A program made the translations under genes and the position numbers. Of a DNA stretch of 64,000 nucleotides, positions 34,504 through 43,249 are shown piece by piece. The notes under the pieces were generated by a model. That model searched no databases and had not been told where the DNA came from. It saw only the letters and a program-made list of their open reading frames with translations. The stretch is from Atriophallophorus winterbourni (Eukaryota > Platyhelminthes > Trematoda > Plagiorchiida > Microphallidae): positions 88,494 through 152,493 of the forward strand of contig JACCGJ010001596.1 of the NCBI GenBank assembly GCA_013407085.1. The letters run 5' to 3'. How positions within the stretch are numbered: position 1 is the first letter of the stretch; each line of letters starts with the position of its first letter.

Positions 34504-35337
34504 ATGGCTATCAGCTTTGAGCAAATGCAAGCATTACTTCAGCAACAGCAAGCACAATTCGAAAAATCACAGAAGCAGCTCATCGAACTTTTTTCTCAGA
34601 AGGTGAATATCAAAGAAGAACAGAGAGAACAGACACAGCAGCAATCAATTGACTCAATCGCAGCATCCATCACAGAGTTCCATTTTGATGCAGAATCGGG
34701 AACAACATTCAATGCTTGGTTCCAGAAATACGAAGACATTTTCCGAGTTGAACTAGCAGGTCAAGGTGATGCATGGCTTGTTCGCCTATTGTTGAGGAAA
34801 CTTGGTCCTGTTGAGCACGAACGTTACACTAACTACATTCTTCCAAAATGTGCTCGAGAGTTCAGCTTTGACGAAACCATAGCAACACTCACGACAATCT
34901 TTGGAGAACAATCATCCTTATTCAGCATCCGTTACAACTGTCTCAAACTGATGAAAAAGGAAACAGACGACTACACTACGCATGCTGCTATCATCAATCG
35001 AGAGTGTGAAAGATTCAAGCTCGGTTCGATGACGCCAAATCAGTTCAAATGCTTGATGTTCGTTTGCAGTCTTCAATCGCCAGCAGACGCAGACGTTAGA
35101 ACAAAAATTCTGAGCAGACTGGAGCACGAGCCGGAAATGACAATTCAAGACATTGCAGCCGAATGTCACAGAATGGTGAACCTCAAGCATGATACCAAGT
35201 TGATTGAAAGCGCCGGACAGAAAATAGATCCTCAAGTGTACAAGAACACAGCAGCACACAGTAGTTCACAAAGTCCTCCCAAAAGGTCATTGCAACCCAA
35301 AAGTGCATGTTGGAATTGCGGTCGATGGCACTATTAG
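34504..35337 (+). CDS. Gag of the LTR element
   Basis: From the ATG at 34504 (MAISFEQMQALLQQQ), the first in-frame ATG after the primer site. A Gln-rich coiled coil comes first, then a retrotransposon capsid-like domain (FNAWFQKYEDIFRVEL, RKLGPVEHERYTNYIL, RYNCLKLMKKE). The end carries the start of a zinc knuckle (CWNCGRWHY). The frame stops there; the knuckle continues in the next frame (ENC, then CRRCKRIGHKELHC). Gag packages the element RNA. Confidence 0.8.
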   Translation: MAISFEQMQALLQQQQAQFEKSQKQLIELFSQKVNIKEEQREQTQQQSIDSIAASITEFHFDAESGTTFNAWFQKYEDIFRVELAGQGDAWLVRLLLRKLGPVEHERYTNYILPKCAREFSFDETIATLTTIFGEQSSLFSIRYNCLKLMKKETDDYTTHAAIINRECERFKLGSMTPNQFKCLMFVCSLQSPADADVRTKILSRLEHEPEMTIQDIAAECHRMVNLKHDTKLIESAGQKIDPQVYKNTAAHSSSQSPPKRSLQPKSACWNCGRWHY

Positions 35338-35339
35338 AA

Positions 35340-35738
35340 AATTGTCCGTTCAGAACCTATAAGTGCCGCAGGTGCAAGCGCATTGGTCACAAAGAGTTAC
35401 ATTGCAGAAAAAATTATTGGACCGGTGCAAACAGTCTTCATAATCCAGAATCGAATGGAAACCGGGGCAGAATCAATGCTGTCATTGCAACCTTTGAAGC
35501 AGATTTGGCAAGCAGACGTAAATATGTCGCAGTGAGAATTCAAGGCAAGACCTTTTCGTTGCAAATCGACACCGCCTCAGACGTCACATTGATTTCCCGC
35601 TCAACGTCGAAGCAGATTGGCTGTTCAACAGTCTATCCCACGGAAATGAATGTGCGAAATGCCTCTGGTGAACCACTGCGGATTGACGGACAATTTACTT
35701 GTAAGATTGATTCAATGGTGAGAAAGCAACTGGTTTAG
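35340..35738 (+). pseudogene. Protease region of the LTR element
   Basis: Second zinc knuckle CRRCKRIGHKELHC (35364-35405), then an aspartic protease (LQIDTASDVTLISRSTS), with DTAS in place of the usual DTGA/DTGS. The frame stops at 35738 and the protease end (HDKLDLLGIDWIERL) continues at 35750. Confidence 0.75.
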
Positions 35739-35743
35739 TTTAC

Positions 35744-36418
35744 TTGACGCCTCATGATAAACTTGATTTGCTTGGAATTGATTGGATCGAACGACTGAAT
35801 TTAATTAGTGTGCCTTTAAAAGATCTGTGTTCAACAAAACCTGCAACTGTGTGCCAGACAAATTCCTCATCAAGAACAAGTCGACAGTTGATACGCAAAC
35901 ATGGTTACGATATCCAGAACGAATCGCATCGAGGTGACAATGATTCTACAAAGCATAAAACTCCCAACTCAGTCTTTTCAAACGCTGCTAGGCTTCCAAG
36001 ATCAATCAACGCTCGTAATAAACAACCACACAGGCAGCAAGGTAATCGTCGCGAAAACCGTTATCGAAACTATAAAGAAAGCAAATTTATTCGTGGCCAT
36101 TTCACAAGATCAAGCGACTACAAAGAGGAATCGGTTTGTGGTACAGGTGGTCCACGTGGCTCTAAGGCGAATGCTTCAGAGAAAAACGCAACTCTTGGTT
36201 CACGAAAGCAGTATAACGATTCCCATGCGTTGGCACCGCATGTTTCTCAAGATGAACCTATCAGCACTGATGAACAATGGCAGAGAGTGGACAACCGTCT
36301 TGCTGAACAACATCGCACAGACGAGACAGAAGAAAGAAGATACCGAACACGAAGAAGAACAATGGTTCAACCATTTCAAATCGATCCAAGAAACAAGGCG
36401 TACATAGACCGAAGGTGA
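35744..36418 (+). pseudogene. Fused protease end and basic pol tail
   Basis: After the protease remnant the sequence turns into a long Arg/Asn-rich stretch ending RYRTRRRTMVQ. This looks like the very end of pol. The join marks the deletion that removed RT and integrase. The overlapping frame 35901-36407 is considered a shadow. Confidence 0.5.
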
Positions 36419-36442
36419 ACGTCCTTTTTTCGCAGGGGGAGG

Positions 36443-36695
36443 TGTCAAGGTCGTTCAATCTAGGCACGCCAAAACTCGCACTGATTTGAAGTATTGATCG
36501 TTTTTAATCAAGTGAACATAACTCGCCGATTTGAATCAATATAGCAGCTTGGCTTCAGTAGCTTGGCTTCACTTTCGTTCATTGTACAAATATATACAAA
36601 TGAGCTGTAAATAACACGATGCATTCTGTCAGTCGTCTTCTACCACTTTCGTGAGTGTTGGGTCAGCCGGAACTCGCTCCAAAAAAAACACAACA
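36443..36695 (+). repeat. 3' LTR
   Basis: 253 bp, nearly identical to the left LTR and followed by the ACGTG duplication. Confidence 0.92.
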
Positions 36696-37014
36696 ACGTG
36701 TATGCTTTACATGGAACTACCTACCTTGTAATGTTGCACATTCACCCAACTTGGACATATTCAAATCGAATTTGGACATTTCCATGTTGACCAATCCAAA
36801 CTTTGAACCTACATAATTTACACCATAAAAGCTTTGAACTTTGAAACCAGTTTCTGTCCAATGGATTTTTACTTGATTCCTGAACTACTCAGTAAGCAAA
36901 CAAATACCGTTTTTCTACCCATGTTATTCGTAATTCTCATATTATACTGCGGTTTTTGTCAACCTATATGCTTTTTAGACCATTAAAATTGAATTGAATT
37001 GAATTGAATTGACA

Positions 37015-39110
37015 GTGTGATACCGGATCTGGCTGAAAAGTAAGTGATCAGGAGGTTGAAACTTTTGAGCTCTTATTTCGCGCTGACAGTTTGAATCAAA
37101 ATTTGGGTCCCCGTATGACGTATTCGGTCCGACTCGGTTTGAGCCGGACCTACGACGTTTTTTGCTGTATCGATTTCTTCCATTTGGGTGGGAACGCTAC
37201 CATCTACTGTCCCCAGACGAGGATGTGTTGCGATCATGGTACTTGGTTTGGGTGAACTATGTCTAACGTCCTTCGGTATAGCTCATTTCGCTTTTTTCCA
37301 TTCGGATTTTACAATCTCAGCCATGTCGTTAGTTAAAAACGTAATCCTCAGGGGTTTCGGACCATCTCCTTTAAATTTTGGCAAAAAAGGCACCCGAAAA
37401 GTTTCAGTGACCCCAACATTAGAAATATCAAGCGTACACGCAATGTAACGCCACTGCTTGAAGTCGTGCTCTGCGGCTTCCTGAACCGATGCTTGGGAGG
37501 TATTCTCTGGTACCCCAAGTATAACTTTACCTCACAAGACCGTTTTTTCTTTATTGTTTAAAGCACCCTTTCTTTCCCACCATGGTACATCGAGATATAT
37601 CCGGTACTGTGAATTGGGATCCGTCTTTAGTCGGTACGAATTTAGCAGTATGTTCTCGATATCAGCCTCGCACTTCAGTGTATCCCTTAGTAAGCGAGGT
37701 TGATCAATATGAGCTGAAGTGGAGTGGCAAGTTAGACGAATCAATTTGCCAGGAATAACATGCTCAATTTGCCATTTGTTGACAAAGTTGAGACCATTTA
37801 TCGAGATCGTGTTTGTGTTTCCGATCAAACAGCCTTTCGTTGGACTCGCTCACATTCATACATATTACGCTTAGTGCATAAGAATTCTTGTTGCGTGTCC
37901 GAGCATCATTCTTTATAGAATGTGAAACTTTTTGATTTAGCATTCGTGAGTCAGGGAAGAAGCTTTAGAGTGAGCAGCGGAGGTCGACTGCAAACGCCTT
38001 TCTCCGTAAGTATTTTCTACGACCGAGGCCATTTTAGTTGATACCGAATCCGTGCAGATAACACTATACCATTTATTTTTCAAGGCAGCTTTGATTAATG
38101 GAGCATTCGAGGTGGACGGTTTCGGCTTTAAGGCCTTTTTAACAATCTCCTCATTATCGTGAAATAATTTAACCTTTCCAGGAGCACTCTGTGGCGGTGA
38201 GGTCGAGCGTATGCGATTATTCAATTCAAATGTTTTAGTCTCGATTATTGGTCGTAGAGTATTCTTCAACTTTGCAAGTTTCTCTTCCATTTTCGATAAT
38301 CTATTTTCTATTGTATTAGTCTCGTTTCTAGCAGAGAAATGTGTAATCTTGCGATTACCATTCACTATTGAATTTCTACAGTCACTACAGAAATAGCAAA
38401 CGGATGGGAGGTTTTTATCATTCACGATCCTTACACACTCATCATTCAAAGTCTCATCGCAGGCCACGTACACATGTATATCACAAAAAATACATTTAAC
38501 CAAAGCACTATCATTTCTTACGGGGTACAGACACTTTGCGCAGAGGTTAAGGTGATTTGATGTCGCTGTCGGGGTAACAACCGTCGTATACACACCATGA
38601 TCGATCGATTTTTTCGCCTGCGTGTTGGATCTCGTGGCGCAGAGGTCAAGGTTGTTTGATGTCGCTGTCTGGTGAACAACCGTCGTATGCACACCACTAT
38701 CGATCGATTTTTTCGCCTGCGTGTTGGATCTCGTGACTCGACCACACAGTGTAGGCTGAATTGGGACGACCGGTTGAAGAATGGTCTTTCGTTCAAATGT
38801 TCGATTTATCTGGGTTATAACTCTTGATTTGGTCATTCAACGAATAATCCCTGATAACTCGATAACCACACAAAGTAGAGCACAGAATGGCGTATCAAAA
38901 TGTGTAGTTTGATGTGATCTTTGCAAAGAGAGCAAAAACCGTACGATGGTTAACTGTGGGAGAAAGTGTGCACGCGTGAGCAAACTGGAATATTTACGTT
39001 GAAACGATATGAATTCCGATAGCGCTGGTCAAAATGTAACAAATGGTTTTGGAATGGTTAAAATCTGAGTAGATTTGGCGAAGAAACGGTCAAAAGTGCG
39101 ACCGCAGGTC
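37015..39110 (-). pseudogene. LINE D 5' UTR and ORF1 (zinc finger, tandem duplication)
   Basis: The 5' UTR occupies about 39110-38837 on the minus strand. ORF1 starts at 38836 and is open for 299 codons to 37937. It has a zinc finger with C99, C102, C115, C118, C126, C147, C150 and C153, then a coiled coil (TIENRLSKMEEKLAKLKN). The C-terminal domain continues in other frames: 37828-37532 (HIDQPRLLRDTL, DVPWWERKG), then VILGVPENTS, and ends at NVVGPAQTESD near 37140. A 99-bp in-frame tandem duplication lies at 38538-38735. This ORF1 most likely belongs to the ORF2 at 26290-29090. Confidence 0.8.
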
Positions 39111-39129
39111 AGCTCAATGGTTTAAGTGT

Positions 39130-39470
39130 AATAAGGTTTAAGGGTAATAAACTACTCCCAACACATTGTCTTCGCGGTTAGCTAATCGCATTGAGCACCA
39201 GAGTGTACCTCGTAGCACGATGTCTGGATCCACAATCTCATGCACTAGACACTTTTAGCTATGTTGCAAAGATACTCCTCCTCCTCTCGTTTCACGGTCA
39301 TGGCGAATAAGTGACATGCCGGTTAATTCTAGTTCACTATCGGTTTCGCGACACTTTAGCGACGATTCCGTTTCGGCGATGATGTCTGGTTAACATTTCT
39401 CAAAATTGCAGTTCACTGTTCTTATTGTCCAGACATTGTGCGTTGGTGTAGAGGATATTTATTGTAGTTT
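39130..39470 (-). mobile_element. LINE endonuclease fragment
   Basis: On the minus strand: INILYTNAQCLDNKN, then MSLIRHDRETRGGGV and DTLWCSM in broken frames. It is the N-terminal half of an APE-type endonuclease. Confidence 0.65.
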
Positions 39471-39482
39471 TTCCCCACACGG

Positions 39483-40045
39483 ACAGCTCCACTTTCTAAT
39501 ATACATAAACGATTTAATCCCCCCTCATATCATCCAAAATGGTCCTGTTCGCAAGAGATATGAAAATTTGGTCACCAATCAGTTCTGCAGATGATTGTGA
39601 GAAGCGCAAATGGATTTGGAAAACGTGTCAAATTGGGCGGCCATGAATGATATGGAAAATACGGAAAATTAAGTTGCTCCACCTTGGCAAGAATGTTCCT
39701 TGGACAAATGGATTGGGAACTGAAAGCTTGACATGGAGATCTTTGGAAATAGATCTTGGAGTATGGATTAGTGGAAACCTTAAGAGGACGTTTCACGGCA
39801 AAGATATATATCGACAGGCCAACAAATTGTTGGGTCTTTCGAAGAATATTTGGAACATTCTCACTTTTAACGTTACCTACGTTTGAGTATGCGTTAGAAG
39901 TCTGGACTTCTTGGCTGCGAACAGATATTGCTCACTTTAACAAAATCTCTCACAGTGCAAAAAAGTTTGTGATGGATCTTTGCAATTTTCCGTACACCGA
40001 AATATTGCGACGCCTGGGTCTATATAACTTACGGAATCCCTGAAT
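39483..40045 (+). mobile_element. LINE B-type RT fragment with mutated active site
   Basis: Matches 21085-21665 of LINE B: YINDL, then LFARDMKIWSPISSA where LINE B has FADDMKIW, then GKNVPWTNGLGTES, DLGVWISGNLKRT and EYALEVWTSWLRTDI. Catalytic Asp to Arg, plus frameshifts. Ends at about 40030-40045. Confidence 0.8.
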
Positions 40046-40915
40046 ACTTGAACACCCATAGAGTCAAAACCGAATTATACACGAAACACAAAACGAAGGT
40101 ACGTTGACATGATACGGATGTCATTGGTGGTAAAGCCGGCGTCTTGTTAGAACAGAAAAGACGTTGTATGAATGAGTAGTGGGTTATCGCTATTTCAGCT
40201 TCCTTGTTGCTCAACCCTCATGTGACATAATAGGATTTCCTCTTTACTCAATACGACAAGCGCGCCACACACATCTAGAAAGTTAACTACAACAAATATA
40301 CATAACACTATATTGTGTTACTCACATCCCATTACTTACAATATACAAGCGTCACGAGCGTTTGGCTATCATGAAATCCGATCTCAGAACCCGTATTCCG
40401 GATGACGGTCAACTGTTTAAAGGTTACTAGTTACGGTGAGCAACTATCTCCGTAAATTAGAAAGTTTGTCTCCTCCAGATCCAGCTTTGATCACAATCGG
40501 TCACGTATTCGATATCGCTGACAATGTCGACAAAGTCTCTATATTGTGAAAGACATGGGGTATGTAATTAAAATTTGTGTTAATTTTGCCGTTCAATTCA
40601 TTTGATCCTGGGCGTGGATGAACTTGCCATGTGCTCAAGTTGTACACTATTATTCAGATTACCATGGCATTCTACGACCTCAATTTCACTGGCACTAAGC
40701 AACCAGGTCGTTCATATGAGGTTAACTCTATTGTTGTATTGTTATACTATAGTGTCCTTAAATGTGAAATTTGAGGTCAATTTATTAAACCACACGTTGT
40801 TCACTCAATGAGTAAAATATTCTAAGTTTACAAATGAAAGTGTGACTGTGTAGGTGGAACAAATACCATGTCTTCATTTTCTTTGAGCTGATTTTCAATC
40901 AACGGAATCAAAATC
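40046..40915. other. No recognised feature
   Basis: No TE family or RNA gene seen. A 36-codon plus-strand ORF begins at 40664 (MAFYDLNFTG) after 'ttattcag'. It is too short to assign. Confidence 0.35.
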
Positions 40916-41523
40916 ATATTGCCCAACCCGAATCGTCATATTCAAACTTGTTGTTGTTGGTCAATGTCGACCATGGATGTATATCACAATCGAATGAATT
41001 TTCATGTTCTACAGATTTTCGAATGACTAAACATTGCGATTCGGGAGGAAAATCTCTGGAGCAACGCTTGCAGAGATAGCCAGCACTCGGTTGCAATGCG
41101 TCAGTTGCACGCCGGCTGAGTGATCTGCGTTCAGCAGCTAAGAGATCTATCCGCTCCTCCCAGCTTGCCGACGACTCTCTACACAATGCCTCCAATGTGA
41201 GCGGTCAAGAGCATGTTCTTCCCAACTCACGGGGTCAATGCCAAGAGCTTTGATATCTTTTGCAAACGTCTTTGTACCGCAAGTGCGGTCTGCCCAAAGG
41301 TCGGCTTTCTTGTTGCAACTCAGTATAGAATAGATCTTTCGGAACACGACCATTTTCCATTCTGTAGACATGAACAGGCCACAGCAGGCGGCCCTGTTGT
41401 AGTAGGGTGAACATGCACTGTAGACCCACTTTTGAAAACACTTTGGCATTAGTCACTCTGCCCATCCACGTTATGTTCGAGATGCTTCGGATGCTTCGTT
41501 GATGGAAAGCATTCAGCTTTCAT
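40916..41523 (-). mobile_element. RTE-like LINE J, C-terminal part (minus copy, left piece)
   Basis: On the minus strand: LNAFHQRSIR, WMGRVTNAKVF, HVYRMENGRVPKDLF, GRPHLRYKDVCKR, then ERIDLLAAERRSLSRRATD and CKRC. This is the region downstream of RT in the LINE family also seen at 51190 and 53233. It probably continues at 46390-46985, with LINE Q inserted between. Confidence 0.8.
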
Positions 41524-41559
41524 TCTTCTTCTTCTTCTTCTTCTTCTTCTTCTTCTTCT
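41524..41559 (+). repeat. (CTT)n microsatellite
   Basis: About 12 CTT units between LINE J and the 5' end of LINE Q. It probably expanded at the insertion junction. Confidence 0.95.
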
Positions 41560-42017
41560 CAGCGCCGTGCCGTGCGGTCGCATTATTTTGAGCTCCTGAT
41601 AATCAGGATATACTGTTCTTACACTTACACGTACGTGGACATATTATACCTTGTTGGACTCCTCTCGAAGTCAGCTTTCTGGATATACCACTCTCGTAGC
41701 GGTATTCGATAATACGAGCAAATTCGGATTTATCGTGATTTTCCCATATTGGTTCTACGCGTGCAACTCTGTTAATACGCTTCAAGTCCTCAAAGGGATT
41801 AACGTCATCGGAAAGATCGTATTCTTCGCCGTCGACTGGTTATATATTCAACGTCGTGAGAGCAACTACCGAAGCGCATCGCTGGAATCAATTCTGACTT
41901 TGTTCTTATTATTGAGCAACGCTGTTCGTCGCGCTCACCATATTCATCATCGATCGCTCGACGGAACCACTGCCTGTGCACACACAACTGAACAGTACTG
42001 CACACAACCTTGACCGG

Positions 42018-43229
42018 ATGACCCCGAAAAGGATACAAAGCGCACCGGGATGCATGTGCACGGTTTGCCGAAAGTCGGTGAGTCCTAAGGCGAGTTCTGT
42101 CACGTGTTACGCCTGTTTGTTGAAAGTGCATGCGAAATGTGACAAATAGCTGACTTCGGATTTAGTATCGATTATTAATGGAGATGACTATCCTGGTGTC
42201 TGTTATGTTTGTCTGCTTTGCAAGGCCAAATCAACACCGTCAGCCTCGGCGGCGAAAAACCCTGAATATGATATTGAGACCCGTCTAAATGGAATGGAAT
42301 CCAGTTTAAAAAAACTGAATGAACTGATAATAAAAGTCATAAAGGCACCGTCGTTACCCGACTTAGAGGCTCCTGCCGAAGAGCCGGTAGATAATACATC
42401 ATACTCGAGCAGGCCAACATTTGACCAGATAACCGCGCATATGGCGACTAAAACGGGGAAGCGTTCGTTGGGATCAGTGACCCCTCGACATAACGGAACC
42501 GAGAAAGGACTCAAAAAATCCACTACTAAAATGACTGAGTCAAATTATAAAATAAAGTCCGCGGGTGTAAACCTAAGCGTTATATGTACAAACGTGACCG
42601 AGTCGCAGGAAACGCTGTTTGAAGCTAAGCAAAAACATGACTTAGCTGAGTGGTTTAAAGTCTGCAGTCAGATGAGATTGGCCGCGGTTACACCCTCATC
42701 AATAGTTCGATTAAATCGCCACCTGAATTCTCCTCATACGGATGATCCCCGCCTTCTAAGAATAACGCTGCAATCTGCGGAGGACGTGGAAAACGTACTC
42801 TTAAATGCTTACATTCTTGGAGGTGTTCCAGAGACTAAATGTCGTATCCATGCAGACCTACCATGGTGGGAGCGAAAGTCGTCGCAGAAATCTCGTGAAG
42901 AACGTAATCCAAGAAGTATTGTAATTCTTGGTGTTTCAGAAGATGCTGCTGACGTACCTTCTCAAGAAAAGTCTGAGCACGACCACAAACAGTGGAAATA
43001 TCTAGCCGAAACAATTGGTATTAAAAATACCGTACTTGTGGATGCTTTAAGGATACCGCGATCTGCCAACTATAAAGGGCAAGGTCCTAGCCCTTTAAAG
43101 CTAACCTTCTTCACAACCGAAATGACTGATACTATCAAAAGTGAATGGAAAGCTAATAGAAAAAACCTACCCCCAAACGTAAAGTTAAGCTTGCCCAGGA
43201 TCAGAAACCGAAATTCAGCAAACGGATAG
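42018..43229 (+). CDS. LINE Q ORF1, one in-frame stop
   Basis: From ATG 42018 (MTPKRIQSAPG) to 43229, 403 codons with a single TAG at 42147-42149. Residues about 11-80 form the zinc finger (CMCTVCRKSV, CYACLLKVHAKCDK, CYVCLLC). The TAG lies in the middle of it, just after KCDK. A helical segment (IETRLNGMESSLKKL) follows, then the CR1-type ORF1 C-domain (VICTNVTESQETLF, TDDPRLLRITL, DLPWWERKS, ILGVSEDAADV). An open stretch from 42294 could still give a product lacking the finger. Expected role: RNA chaperone for the LINE RNP. Confidence 0.8.
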
Positions 43230-43249
43230 TACTGATCAACCTACGCCAA

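Larger units (their letters stand above)
34234..36695 (+). mobile_element. LTR retrotransposon (Gypsy-like), RT/IN deleted
   Basis: Two 253-bp LTRs differ by about eight changes by eye. The target duplication is a perfect ACGTG (34229-34233 and 36696-36700). The primer site after the left LTR begins TTGGCGACGGG, and the purine tract GGGGGAGG precedes the right LTR. The interior has gag, a zinc knuckle and protease, then jumps to a basic pol-end-like segment. RT, RNase H and integrase are absent, so it needed helper proteins. It is inserted in the post-RT coding region of LINE E. Confidence 0.9.
29090..37014 (+). mobile_element. LINE E, near full length, split by an LTR element
   Basis: 5' UTR 29090-29410, ORF1 29411-30990, ORF2 31565-34233 and 36701-36818, and a 3' UTR ending in AGACCATTAAAA and TTGAA repeats at 36988-37014. 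It lies between ORF1 and ORF2 of the minus-strand LINE D. The LTR element at 34234-36695 is inserted near its end, and a repeat of about 530 bp lies between its ORFs. No clear target duplication was seen for LINE E itself. Confidence 0.75.

Noticed and set aside
35901..36407. 168-codon ORF overlapping the end of the LTR element
   Set aside because: The other frame (35744-36418) continues the protease and has the Arg-rich pol-end look. This one has no motif and is likely a shadow.
41870..42017. Upstream extension of LINE Q ORF1 with a hydrophobic stretch
   Set aside because: The frame is open back to about 41914, but there is no ATG before 42018 and the region matches 5' UTR position in related LINEs.
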